Assembly: GCA_937991945.1 (NCBI GenBank)
Contig: CALKLO010000011.1
Coordinates: forward strand, 24,344-88,343
Source: an uncultured Granulosicoccus sp.
GTDB taxonomy: Bacteria > Pseudomonadota > Gammaproteobacteria > Granulosicoccales > Granulosicoccaceae
Direction: 5' to 3'
Length of the DNA stretch: 64,000 nt
This document shows, in pieces, positions 9,006-18,874 of this stretch (position 1 is its first letter; every line of letters starts with the position of its first letter). A program made the position numbers and the translations under genes. The notes below the pieces were generated by a model that saw only the letters and a program-made list of their open reading frames with translations, ran no database searches and was not told where the DNA came from.

Positions 9006-11224
9006 AACCCACACTCGACAGTGCAACCGCCGATGCCATCGTAGAGGGTCATCATACTGATGTGTTTTCCGTGTTGGGCCAACACGATATAGCGGTTCCA
9101 ACTTCCGATTCGCAAACAGTGATCAGAAGCTTTCAGCCCCACGCTGACTCGGTAGCCTTGATTGATGAAAACGGTGTAAAAACCCCACTCATAAAAACAC
9201 ACGCCAAAGGTTTGTTCGAAGTGGTCTTAGCAGAGAAGCTAGGTACCTATCGATTGGAGCTAAGTCGGGACGAGCATCAGTGGGAAATTGTTGATGCATA
9301 CACTATCGACTCCCCCATTGGCGAGATGGACAGGCATTTATTCAACGAAGGCACACACGAGTGGCTGTACCAAACCTTAGGCTCACACCTTATGGAATGG
9401 GCTGGCGTTCGTGGTACACACTTCGCCGTCTGGGCACCTAATGCCTCACGTGTCAGCGTCGTCGGTGATTTCAATGAATGGGATGGACGTCGTCACGTTA
9501 TGCGCGCTCACCCAGGCAGCGGCGTGTGGGATATTTTCATACCTGGTGTAGATAACGGTGCGCTGTATAAATTTGAGATAAGCGACAGCCACGGTACGCT
9601 TTTACCGCTTAAGCACGACCCCTACGCCCCCTATTTTGAACAACCCCCAGGTAATGCTTCAATTGTTTTTGAAAGTAAATTTATCTGGAGCGATGATGAG
9701 TATCGCAATCGTAAAAAAGGCCTGGACATGCGTAGCCAGCCCATATCTGTTTATGAAGTACATGCCGGATCATGGCAACTCAATTTACACGGCGATTCAC
9801 TCAGCTATGTAGAACTTGCGAAAACGCTGATCCCATACGTATTAGAAAACAGATTTACGCACATAGAACTCATGCCCATCACAGAGCATCCTTTCGAGGG
9901 CTCATGGGGCTATCAACCTATCGGCTTATTTGCACCTACCTCACGCTTTGGTAGCCCGGACGATTTTCGACACTTTGTGGATGCCTGCCATGCGGCGGAT
10001 ATCGGCGTCATCATGGACTGGGTGCCCGCGCATTTCCCAACCGATGAACACGGTTTAGGACAATTTGACGGAACTCACCTGTATGAGCATGCAGACCCTC
10101 GCCAAGGTATGCACCAGGATTGGCAAACACTGATCTACAACTTTGGTCGTCGCGAGGTATCCAACTACCTCTTGAGCAATGCCCTGTACTGGATTAGAGA
10201 ATTCCACCTCGATGGTCTTCGAGTAGATGCTGTCGCTTCAATGCTGTATCTGGACTACTCGCGTGAGCAGGGACAGTGGATTCCAAACAGACACGGTGGT
10301 CGCGAAAATCTGGAAGCTATCGAATTTCTGAAACGCATGAATATCTTGGTGCATGCTGAAGGCGGCATCACCATGGCAGAAGAATCCACGTCTTTTCCAG
10401 GCGTCAGCCATCCCACTTACAACAACGGACTGGGCTTTACGTTCAAGTGGAACATGGGCTGGATGCATGACACGCTGGACTACATGAGTAAGGATTCCGC
10501 TTACCGCAAATACCATCACAACAACCTGACCTTCGGCATGATTTACGCTTTTAGCGAAAATTTTGCACTGCCGTTTTCACACGACGAAGTTGTGCATGGC
10601 AAAGGCTCCATGATTAACAAGATGCCGGGCGATGACTGGCAGAAATTCGCTAATCTTCGGGCTCTCTACGCCATGATGTTTGGCTACCCTGGCAAGAAAT
10701 TGAATTTCATGGGTGGTGAAATTGGCCAATACAGAGAATGGCAACACGACGGTAGTATTCAATGGCACCTGCTGGAACAAGACAAACATCAGGGTGTGCA
10801 GCTGATTGTTCGTGACTTAAACAAGCTCTACACCGACCACCCAGCGCTACACGAAACTGATTGCGAGGCGGCCGGCTTCGAGTGGATCGATTGTGACGAT
10901 GTAGACCAGAGCGTCATTTCGTTTTATCGCTACTCAGCAGACAGATCACGTCACTGTATTGTCGTGTGTAATTTCACACCAATGATCCGCAATGGCTACA
11001 ACATTGGCGTAAACGAGCTTGGGACCTACCGTGAACTACTCAATTCCGATGACGAGCGGTACGGCGGCAGCGGTCAAGGAAATCATCCTGAAGGGCAAGT
11101 AAATAGCGTGAATCTTGAAGCTAAGCCTATCGCAGCCCACTCTCGCCCGGCTTCGCTGGCGCTAACTTTGCCACCTTTAGGCGTATTGATTCTCGAGCGG
11201 ACTGGCAACACGACCAAAGGCTGA
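9002..11224 (+). CDS. glgB: 1,4-alpha-glucan branching enzyme
   Basis: Start taken at ATG 9002 (ATGA overlap with glgA stop) rather than the track start 8960; FAVWAPNASRVSVVGDFNEWDGRRH, DGLRVDAVASMLYLDYSRE, SHDEVVHGKGS. Confidence 0.96.
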   Translation: MKPTLDSATADAIVEGHHTDVFSVLGQHDIAVPTSDSQTVIRSFQPHADSVALIDENGVKTPLIKTHAKGLFEVVLAEKLGTYRLELSRDEHQWEIVDAYTIDSPIGEMDRHLFNEGTHEWLYQTLGSHLMEWAGVRGTHFAVWAPNASRVSVVGDFNEWDGRRHVMRAHPGSGVWDIFIPGVDNGALYKFEISDSHGTLLPLKHDPYAPYFEQPPGNASIVFESKFIWSDDEYRNRKKGLDMRSQPISVYEVHAGSWQLNLHGDSLSYVELAKTLIPYVLENRFTHIELMPITEHPFEGSWGYQPIGLFAPTSRFGSPDDFRHFVDACHAADIGVIMDWVPAHFPTDEHGLGQFDGTHLYEHADPRQGMHQDWQTLIYNFGRREVSNYLLSNALYWIREFHLDGLRVDAVASMLYLDYSREQGQWIPNRHGGRENLEAIEFLKRMNILVHAEGGITMAEESTSFPGVSHPTYNNGLGFTFKWNMGWMHDTLDYMSKDSAYRKYHHNNLTFGMIYAFSENFALPFSHDEVVHGKGSMINKMPGDDWQKFANLRALYAMMFGYPGKKLNFMGGEIGQYREWQHDGSIQWHLLEQDKHQGVQLIVRDLNKLYTDHPALHETDCEAAGFEWIDCDDVDQSVISFYRYSADRSRHCIVVCNFTPMIRNGYNIGVNELGTYRELLNSDDERYGGSGQGNHPEGQVNSVNLEAKPIAAHSRPASLALTLPPLGVLILERTGNTTKG

Positions 11225-11251
11225 GATACACTTCCGCCCATCTTATAAAAC

Positions 11252-11273
11252 AAGCCGGTTTTTAATCCGGCTT
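11252..11273 (+). terminator. Hairpin downstream of glgB
   Basis: AAGCCGG / CCGGCTT 7-bp stem, loop TTTTTAAT; no T-tract after it. Confidence 0.5.
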
Positions 11274-11277
11274 AATA

Positions 11278-11301
11278 GTGCGTACCGCAATCGGTGCGCA
11301 C
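11278..11301 (+). other. Second hairpin in the glgB / OmpA-like intergenic region
   Basis: GTGCGTACCG-CAAT-CGGTGCGCAC, 10-bp stem with one G.T pair and a 4-nt loop. Confidence 0.55.
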
Positions 11302-11334
11302 GTGCACAATGGTAGAGATGGGTCCAACAACACT

Positions 11335-12954
11335 ATGAAAAACCTCTTATTGACCGCTGTCGTCGCATTAGGACTTGGCGGTGGTGCTTGGAAATATCAA
11401 AATCCAGAAGGTACTCTGGATGATTTGCGCCAACAAGCCACAAACGGCGTTGATCGCCTCAAAATGGGATTCGACACGGTTAGAGCGTCCAATCCGGCAT
11501 TAGTCCAAAAAAATACAACACAGCAAGTGGTCGCAGAAAACCGCCAATCAGAGATCTCTGATGCGCTCGACAACCGCTTGGCCACATTAGAAGCGCTTGT
11601 ATTGTCACCCAACGATGATGATCCAAGCACCGATATCGTTGCTCTGAATTCAGGATCAGGCGCCTCAGACACCAAGCTAGACACTGTACTGTCCTCTATT
11701 GACGCGATGTCAGTAAGCAACGAAGCTTCCCTGGCTCGAATTGATGCCATCGATAACCGACTAGACCTCATGATGCGTCGGCTTGATGAGCAAACCTATG
11801 CGACTGATATTTCGGGCATTCAAGAAGGGCTACAGACACTGGGTGCTGATGTTCTAGAACTACAGAGCAGTGTCAAAGAGCAACAGGCTGGACTGGCTAG
11901 CGACATTGCAAACGTGAGCGAGCGCAGCAACTCTCTTAATAGCCGCTTAGACACACTGGCAGCCCTAGCGCCTAATGAAGGTAGCTCTGAGAACTCTAGC
12001 GATTCAGCGGCCTCTGGAACGGCTCTGGCATCGTTGAGCGCAGGCATTGATGAACGTTTTAGTGCGCTGGAAAAGCGACTACAAACCGTTAACGCGGATT
12101 CTCGTCGCATTGGTACGTTGAACGAACAGCTAACGAGCTTGAACGACGAAGTCGCCGCCATCAAAACGCAAAACGATAACAACGATCTCGCATTGAGTGG
12201 ATTTAGCTCCGATATCGAAAAACTCAAGACAACCAGTGAGTCGTTATCCATCGAAACGGTGCAAGCAGAAATTCGTGATCAGCTTGCAAGCGTTCAGACA
12301 CAACTGGAGAACTCGCGTGAAACTGATAATTCAGCTGATCTAGAGGCGTTGATTGACACTTCTAGAAATCGTATTCGTACACTTGAGCAACGCGTTCAAG
12401 AGCTACCAGCCTCCTCCTCTGAAGCTGACAACGCATTGAAAATTCAAAGCGCCTTAGAATCTCAGATTAGCGCTTTAGAGCGTCGACTTGAGACGATAAA
12501 CCAAAGAGATCCAGACTTGGCGAGCACACTGTCTACCGTTCAGGAGAAAGTTGAGCAGCTGGCATCACAAAGCTTTGTAACGAAGGAAGACCTTCGCGCT
12601 CAAAACGAAGGTGGAAAAAAGGTTGAATACAAAATCTATTTTGACACTAACAGCTCAAAGATCACGAGCGGTGCGGCAAACGTACTGAATTCGTTTATTG
12701 CTCAGGAAAAAAACCGTACTGTCGGTGTGTCCATTTTTGGCTTCACCGATCGTAGTGGCTCTGCGTTTTACAACCAGAAGCTTGCAGAGCAACGCGCGAC
12801 TAACGTTCGTTCGTTTCTGATTCAAAACGGTATGGATTACACGAAAATCAAAGCACTGACGGGACTTGGTGAAGATGCAGCAGCAGCTGTTCTGCCAGAC
12901 AACGCTGAAGATTCACAACAGCGAGTTGTCGTACTCTATTCAGAGCAGCCTTAA
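11335..12954 (+). CDS. OmpA-family protein with N-terminal membrane anchor and long coiled-coil region
   Basis: ATG 11335 gives a hydrophobic N-terminus (MKNLLLTAVVALGLGGG); coiled-coil-like middle; C-terminal YKIYFDTNSSKIT...IFGFTDRSGSAFYNQKLAEQRA. Confidence 0.85.
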   Translation: MKNLLLTAVVALGLGGGAWKYQNPEGTLDDLRQQATNGVDRLKMGFDTVRASNPALVQKNTTQQVVAENRQSEISDALDNRLATLEALVLSPNDDDPSTDIVALNSGSGASDTKLDTVLSSIDAMSVSNEASLARIDAIDNRLDLMMRRLDEQTYATDISGIQEGLQTLGADVLELQSSVKEQQAGLASDIANVSERSNSLNSRLDTLAALAPNEGSSENSSDSAASGTALASLSAGIDERFSALEKRLQTVNADSRRIGTLNEQLTSLNDEVAAIKTQNDNNDLALSGFSSDIEKLKTTSESLSIETVQAEIRDQLASVQTQLENSRETDNSADLEALIDTSRNRIRTLEQRVQELPASSSEADNALKIQSALESQISALERRLETINQRDPDLASTLSTVQEKVEQLASQSFVTKEDLRAQNEGGKKVEYKIYFDTNSSKITSGAANVLNSFIAQEKNRTVGVSIFGFTDRSGSAFYNQKLAEQRATNVRSFLIQNGMDYTKIKALTGLGEDAAAAVLPDNAEDSQQRVVVLYSEQP

Positions 12955-12978
12955 CTTTCGCCACTTGCGGACACCCTC

Positions 12979-13596
12979 ATGACCTTGCCAGATATAAAAG
13001 ACACTGATTGCTTACTCATCATCGATGTGCAAAAAGACTTCTGTACTGGCGGGTCGTTAGCGGTTCCTGATGCCGAGGCGATATTGCCTTGGATCAACAC
13101 CAACGGTGAGCACTTCAACAACATCGTGCTCACTCAAGACTGGCATCCAGCAGGACATTCCAGCTTTGCCAGTGTCCACGACAAACAGGCACCCTTTGAC
13201 ACCATCACTATGCCCTACGGTGACCAAATGCTGTGGCCGGACCACTGCGTTCAAGGAACTGATGGTGCTCACTTTCACGATGAGCTAAAAACAACAGCAG
13301 CCCAACTGGTCATTCGCAAAGGATTCAGAACCGATATAGATTCGTATTCTGCTTTTTATGAAAATGATCACGTAACAACCACAGGGCTTAGCGGCTATCT
13401 AAAAGAACGGGGTGTGCAACGCGTGTTCTGTGTGGGCCTAGCGCTGGACTACTGTGTACGATTCTCAGCGCTAGATGCACGGCGTGAAGGCTTTGAGACC
13501 GTGGTTGTAGAAGCTGGCTGCCGAGGCATAAACGCCAACGGCTCAAACGACGACGCCCGCGAAGCCATGCAATCGGCGGGCGTACAACTACTTTAG
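12979..13596 (+). CDS. pncA: Nicotinamidase (isochorismatase family)
   Basis: DCLLIIDVQKDFCTGGSLAVPDA, TQDWHPAGHSSFAS, VFCVGLALDYCVRFSALDA. Confidence 0.93.
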   Translation: MTLPDIKDTDCLLIIDVQKDFCTGGSLAVPDAEAILPWINTNGEHFNNIVLTQDWHPAGHSSFASVHDKQAPFDTITMPYGDQMLWPDHCVQGTDGAHFHDELKTTAAQLVIRKGFRTDIDSYSAFYENDHVTTTGLSGYLKERGVQRVFCVGLALDYCVRFSALDARREGFETVVVEAGCRGINANGSNDDAREAMQSAGVQLL

Positions 13597-13616
13597 TTAA
13601 AGCGATATTTCACAGC

Positions 13617-14567
13617 TTAGGAGCCTTTCCACGCCTCAATGTCTGCCAAGGTGGGCAGATCAGCACCTGAGCGTGTGCACGTAATAGCCGCCGCTAGCGT
13701 GGCAAAATCGACCCACTCTTGGATATTGGCGTCAGCCATCGATAGCTTGCCGTTGCTGATGCAGCCGTTTGCGAACAACCAGTGAAGGCTGGCCGCTTGA
13801 AATGTATCGCCTGCACCGACTGTGTCAGAAACCTTAATAGACGGCGGTGTTGATCTGGCTTTTCTGCCATCAGCAACGTAAACCGTTGCGCCATTGCCGC
13901 CTTCTGTAACAGCAACCGCTTGCGCGCCCAAAGCCAGCGTGTCAGCAGCAAAAGACTCAAACGATTTATCAGCACCAAATAACGTCTTAATATCTTCATC
14001 GCTGGCTTTGACAAAGTCTGCCACGGCTGCAATTTTTTCAAACGACTCTCGCCAAACTGCTAGATCAGGTTGCACGCCAGCCCGGATGTTGGGATCGTAG
14101 GAGATAACCCTGGCGCCTGTTTCACGTTCAGCCAATGCCCGTAATGCAGAGCATGTAGGCTCCACAGCCGTTGAGTAAGAGCCAAAATGCAAAACTGCGA
14201 GCTCATCGGGGAATTGTTTGGGTAGCTCAGCAGCTGTTAGCGATGTGTCTGCAGTGTTGTCCGTATAGAAGGCATAGTTAGCAGAACCGTCATCGTTCTT
14301 TCTAATCATGGCCAAGGTGCTGTTCAATTCAGACGGTATGACCCAATCGCTGAGAATGCCATTAGCCTCAATGTATTTGCTGATTCCCTGACCAATGTCA
14401 TCGGTTGAGTTTTTGCACAGGTAGCCGGCTTTGTTACCAAGACGGGACAGCCCAACAGCCACATTCAGAGGAGAACCACCAACATGGCCCTGCAGGCCAA
14501 CTTCTCCGATCGCCGCAGTTGGCGCATGAAACAAATCGACAAGTATGTCGCCACAGCTAATAAACAC
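13617..14567 (-). CDS. PfkB-family carbohydrate kinase (fructokinase-like)
   Basis: GGSPLNVAVGLSRLG; DTVGAGDTFQAASL. Confidence 0.9.
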   Translation of the reverse strand: MFISCGDILVDLFHAPTAAIGEVGLQGHVGGSPLNVAVGLSRLGNKAGYLCKNSTDDIGQGISKYIEANGILSDWVIPSELNSTLAMIRKNDDGSANYAFYTDNTADTSLTAAELPKQFPDELAVLHFGSYSTAVEPTCSALRALAERETGARVISYDPNIRAGVQPDLAVWRESFEKIAAVADFVKASDEDIKTLFGADKSFESFAADTLALGAQAVAVTEGGNGATVYVADGRKARSTPPSIKVSDTVGAGDTFQAASLHWLFANGCISNGKLSMADANIQEWVDFATLAAAITCTRSGADLPTLADIEAWKGS

Positions 14568-14659
14568 AGGCTAATTAATCTCCGAATTAATGCTCAAACT
14601 GAGCGTCTTTGGGGCAAAGTATATCAAGCGTGCCAGCGCACAACCTGTACTCATGCTGC

Positions 14660-15544
14660 CTAGTCCTGTATCAGCTCGAACTGAATAAGTTCGTTTTGCG
14701 AAGCCTCTGGACTAACACCCAAACTAATGACTCCCTGCCCGTCGAGCACAATGGAATCTCGACGTACAAAAAATGCCTGCAAGCCTCGTTTTTTTACGTA
14801 TGTGCCGTTGGTACTTAAATCGTGAAGGACAAACTGACCATGCCGATATAAAATTTGCGCATGCTTGCGACTCGCTTCATCGTTTAGCACAGCAATCTGG
14901 TTGTCTTCCGCTCGTCCCATACAGACATCAGCACACTCAATGCCCGCGAATAACTGGGTTGAGCCGTATTCAATTTTTAACCGGTAATTAGACGATACCG
15001 CGGCAAGAAAGTCTTCCCGCGAGGAGAGTCTAGTTGCCGCACTTTCATCACGCCACAGCATGCGATGAATGGCGACAGGCTCTGGCACCCCTTTTACATC
15101 TATGGAGTAGACGCTAGAGACCAATATACGGTTGGCTCTTGATAGCTGGCTAACAGAATCAGCCGTTGCAACAATTTCGTCCTCTCTGGCAAACTCTGCA
15201 ACCCGCGCAGCCAAATTAACTGCATGACCATATATATCGCCACCATCGGGTATAACTTGGCCTGTATGGAACCCGACCCTTACCGATAACGCAATATCGA
15301 CGTGACTCTGCTGAATCGCTTTAGCGCCTAAAAATGCCTCATCGCTACTGTTAAAGCTTGCCAGCACCGAATCCCCAACCGTTCTGAGTACTTTACCGCC
15401 ATTGTTGGCTACAGCCCATTTCATTCGCGCAAGGCTGTCTGCCACCAACCGATGTGCCTGCTCATCGCCCACAGTGTCATACAAAGCAGAACTGCTGCCG
15501 ATGTCGGCAAACAAGATAGTCAACGATTGCGAGGTTTCGCTCAT
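14660..15544 (-). CDS. Class III adenylate/guanylate cyclase domain with C-terminal FHA domain
   Basis: ILFADIGSSSALY, GGKVLRTVGDSVLASF, GFHTGQVI; FHA: VCMGRAEDNQIAVLNDEASRKHAQILYRHGQFVLHDLSTNGTYV. Confidence 0.88.
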   Translation of the reverse strand: MSETSQSLTILFADIGSSSALYDTVGDEQAHRLVADSLARMKWAVANNGGKVLRTVGDSVLASFNSSDEAFLGAKAIQQSHVDIALSVRVGFHTGQVIPDGGDIYGHAVNLAARVAEFAREDEIVATADSVSQLSRANRILVSSVYSIDVKGVPEPVAIHRMLWRDESAATRLSSREDFLAAVSSNYRLKIEYGSTQLFAGIECADVCMGRAEDNQIAVLNDEASRKHAQILYRHGQFVLHDLSTNGTYVKKRGLQAFFVRRDSIVLDGQGVISLGVSPEASQNELIQFELIQD

Positions 15545-15621
15545 GGGACAATGGTAGCGCAGCTGAGCCGTCTAGGCTGGTATCATCGATAATCCGCAGT
15601 ACATCAGATACGGTTATTCCA

Positions 15622-16473
15622 ATGACTGAACTTGTTGCAGTAGACTTTACCGCTCCCGATGCAGAAGAAAAATTTGTTCAATCCTTACGTGCTACAGGCT
15701 TTGGTGTCTTAAAAAACCACCCTATTGCTGAATCCAGCGTAAGCAGCATTTATGAAAATTGGTCAGGCTTTTTCAACGGTACGGACAAAGACAACTTTCT
15801 TTTCGATCCAGAAAAGTATGACGGCTTTTTTCCTCGGGCCTTAGCGGAAACGGCCAAAGGAAATACTGTGCGCGACATTAAGGAATATTTCCACTTCTAC
15901 CCATGGGGTCGATGTCCTGAAGCGCTAAAAGCTGAACTTGACGACTACTATGCGTCGACTATTGATTTCGCATCCACCTTGCTAGCGTGGGTCGAACGAC
16001 AAACACCCAAAGATGTTGCCAATGGTTTCCACGAACCTCTGTCCAACATGATTAACGGCAGCACCCAATCGCTACTGCGTGTATTACATTACCCACCCAT
16101 AGAAAACGACGAAGAACCCGATGCTATTCGAGCAGGTGCGCACGAAGACATCAATCTACTCACACTACTTCCTGCTGCCAACGAGCCGGGTCTACAGGTT
16201 AAATCCAAAGATGGAAGCTGGCTAGATGTTCCTTGTGATTTTGGAAATCTAATTATTAACATTGGTGACATGCTTCAGGAGGCATCAGGTGGTTATTTTC
16301 CATCCACCACTCACCGTGTTATCAACCCCGAAGGCCATGACTCGCGACGTGCGCGTATCAGCCTGCCTTTGTTTCTTCATCCCCGCCCCGATGTGGTTCT
16401 ATCTGAGCGACATACCGCCGGCTCCTACCTTCAGGAAAGACTGGCAGAACTGAGAAGTTCAGATAAAAAATAG
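15622..16473 (+). CDS. 2OG-Fe(II) oxygenase, isopenicillin-N-synthase-like family
   Basis: HED metal motif (AGAHEDINLLTLLP), distal His (STTHRVINP) and RARISLPLF. Confidence 0.88.
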   Translation: MTELVAVDFTAPDAEEKFVQSLRATGFGVLKNHPIAESSVSSIYENWSGFFNGTDKDNFLFDPEKYDGFFPRALAETAKGNTVRDIKEYFHFYPWGRCPEALKAELDDYYASTIDFASTLLAWVERQTPKDVANGFHEPLSNMINGSTQSLLRVLHYPPIENDEEPDAIRAGAHEDINLLTLLPAANEPGLQVKSKDGSWLDVPCDFGNLIINIGDMLQEASGGYFPSTTHRVINPEGHDSRRARISLPLFLHPRPDVVLSERHTAGSYLQERLAELRSSDKK

Positions 16474-16521
16474 AGCTACCCCTTTTTTAGATTTCACATA
16501 ACTTAAGGATATTCAAACGCT

Positions 16522-17268
16522 ATGACACAGATCGCTCTCGTTACAGGCGCAGGCTCAGGAATAGGTCAACAAACAGCACTAGCCTTGGCCAAAGCCGGAT
16601 TTCATGTCGTACTTACAGGCAGAAGAGAATCAGCGCTTAACGAGACAATCGCTTTGGCAGACAATGCAGCATCGATGACTGCTATCAGCTGCGACGTGAC
16701 TCAAAGCGATTCTGTCGATGCACTCTATGCGAGCATCGAAAAGCAGCATGGCAGATTGGACGTTTTGTTTAACAACGCAGGCACTAACGTCCCTGCTATG
16801 ACTATCGATAAACTGACCGTTGATCAATGGCGTCAAGTTATCGATGTTAACCTAACGGGTGCATTTTTAAGTGCACGAGGCGCGTTTGCACTGATGCGTA
16901 AGCAAAGCCCTCAAGGCGGACGTATCATCAACAACGGTTCTATTTCAGCGTATGTTCCAAGACCGGGTTCGGTACCCTACACAGTTTCAAAACATGCCAT
17001 AACAGGACTCACGCGCACCTTATCTCTAGATGGGCGTGCTTTTAACATTGCATGTGGCCAGATAGATATCGGCAACACCGCTTCTGACATGACTGAACAA
17101 ATGAATTCAGGCGTGCCACAGGCCGATGGTTCCATCAAGCCTGAACCCACAATGGACACGAGTCACGTAGCCGATGCTGTGGTTAACATGGCGCAGCTTC
17201 CATTAAACGCCAACGTACAGTTCATGACAATCATGGCCTCAGCCATGCCGTTCATCGGACGCGGCTAA
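16522..17268 (+). CDS. Short-chain dehydrogenase/reductase
   Basis: [25 protein letters not shown]. Confidence 0.93.
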   Translation: MTQIALVTGAGSGIGQQTALALAKAGFHVVLTGRRESALNETIALADNAASMTAISCDVTQSDSVDALYASIEKQHGRLDVLFNNAGTNVPAMTIDKLTVDQWRQVIDVNLTGAFLSARGAFALMRKQSPQGGRIINNGSISAYVPRPGSVPYTVSKHAITGLTRTLSLDGRAFNIACGQIDIGNTASDMTEQMNSGVPQADGSIKPEPTMDTSHVADAVVNMAQLPLNANVQFMTIMASAMPFIGRG

Positions 17269-17271
17269 CAA

Positions 17272-17296
17272 ACAACGCTTATTTATTAAGCGTTGT
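17272..17296. terminator. Hairpin between convergent SDR and antiporter genes
   Basis: ACAACGCTTA-TTTAT-TAAGCGTTGT perfect 10-bp stem. Confidence 0.6.
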
Positions 17297-18856
17297 CGTT
17301 ATTTCATTCAGCGTATGGGTCGCGAAATCGCGGCCCACATCGCGATATAAGTAGAACGCAATACATCCCATCGCTTCAAGTTCAGCGGCTTCATCGGGAA
17401 ACCTTGCAGACACTGCCAGAGTGTTTTTGAAGTTAAGCTCACGCGCCAATCTAGCTACGTGCATATTCTCAGAGTGGTTACTCAAACACACCATAATGAG
17501 TTCGCAATTAACCAGGTTCGTATGGTCCCAAAAGTCTCTATCTGATGCATCGCCGTGGATGCATTGCCAACCGTTTTCGGTTCGCTCTAGGGCGACTTTA
17601 TACTTTTCTTCAATACCGACAATACGATTATGACCTGCATCGCGCAGTTCATCATAAGCACCTCGACCGACTCGCCCCATTCCCATAATGGCTATGGAGG
17701 CGTCGCCTAGCGAACCGATAACCTCTTCAGGTAAACGCGTGTCACGCTCATGCACACGCAATCTATCACTGCACTTTATGTACAACTCGTGCGCACGGCG
17801 GTTGATCGGTGTCGCCAAAACGTAGGAGATAGCCATGGCCAGCGCAACTGTGGTCAGCCATTGATCGCCAAGAATACCGGCCTCTTGTGCGATAACCGTG
17901 ACAATTAGACCGAACTCACTGTAGGAAAATAAACTCAAACCAGACAGCCAACCGGTTCTGGCACGAAGCCCAAACGCGGTTAATAAACCAAAGTAGATGA
18001 TGGGTCGCAAAACAATTAATGCTCCCAATACAATAGCGACATACAACAGTTCTAAACTCGGTATGCCGTAGTATCCGATTTGTAAAAAGAAGCCTATGAG
18101 CAGCAGATTCTTAAGTCCTGACAATCGATCATAAATCTCTTTTGCCCGAGCTTTGTCAGCACGTTCTAACAGCATGCCCATGATTAAGGCGCCTAATCCA
18201 GCCTTTAGATCAACAAACTCAAAGAGCTCTCCTGCACCAAACGCAAACACAATGCCCGACAATAAGAGCAATTCACCATGACCGATAATGGGCAATAGTT
18301 TACGTATTAACGGAATGCACAAAGGCAGACCTAATAAAAGAAGTGCCCAAGGCGTTGGCAGGTAGTCTGCGGTAACGACAAGATAGATCACAGCAAATAC
18401 ATCTTGAACAACCAAAATACCGATGGCTATAGAGGCATAAAAAGAGGTTGTTTCGCCCCGCTCCTCAAATAATTTAACGGCCAGTACCGTGCTCGAAAAT
18501 GACAAGGCAAAAGCCAGAGTCCAAGGAGCCGCAGCATGTTCAAACGACAAGGGCTCGTACATCATGCCCACAATGTATATAACAGCCGTGGTAAGCGGTA
18601 TTGCGATGACCATATGCAATATCGCTGAGCCCCAGACATAACGCGGCTTTAAATCACGAGGATTAAGTTTGAGCCCAATAGTAAATAGCAGTAAAAGAAT
18701 ACCTGCATCTGCCAACGGTGCTAATGCTTCCGACGAACCAACGCCTAAGGCATTAGCGCAGAATCCTGCTAATAAGTATCCGAGTAACGGAGGGTACCCG
18801 AAACGGTTAAATAGTAAACCCGCAGCAAATGCTGCGGCAACGACGATGGGCTCCAT
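17279..18856 (-). CDS. CPA2-family monovalent cation:proton antiporter with TrkA-N domain (Kef-like)
   Basis: About 12 TM segments; ALSFSSTVLAVKLFEERGE; C-terminal Rossmann SIAIMGMGRVGRGAYDEL. Confidence 0.9.
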   Translation of the reverse strand: MEPIVVAAAFAAGLLFNRFGYPPLLGYLLAGFCANALGVGSSEALAPLADAGILLLLFTIGLKLNPRDLKPRYVWGSAILHMVIAIPLTTAVIYIVGMMYEPLSFEHAAAPWTLAFALSFSSTVLAVKLFEERGETTSFYASIAIGILVVQDVFAVIYLVVTADYLPTPWALLLLGLPLCIPLIRKLLPIIGHGELLLLSGIVFAFGAGELFEFVDLKAGLGALIMGMLLERADKARAKEIYDRLSGLKNLLLIGFFLQIGYYGIPSLELLYVAIVLGALIVLRPIIYFGLLTAFGLRARTGWLSGLSLFSYSEFGLIVTVIAQEAGILGDQWLTTVALAMAISYVLATPINRRAHELYIKCSDRLRVHERDTRLPEEVIGSLGDASIAIMGMGRVGRGAYDELRDAGHNRIVGIEEKYKVALERTENGWQCIHGDASDRDFWDHTNLVNCELIMVCLSNHSENMHVARLARELNFKNTLAVSARFPDEAAELEAMGCIAFYLYRDVGRDFATHTLNEITTTLNK

Positions 18857-18874
18857 AGCGGACGCTCAGCAGTG

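Noticed and set aside
11397-12251. Two - strand ORFs (124 and 143 aa) inside the OmpA-family gene
   Set aside because: Serine/leucine-rich shadow ORFs produced by codon bias of the + strand coiled-coil gene.
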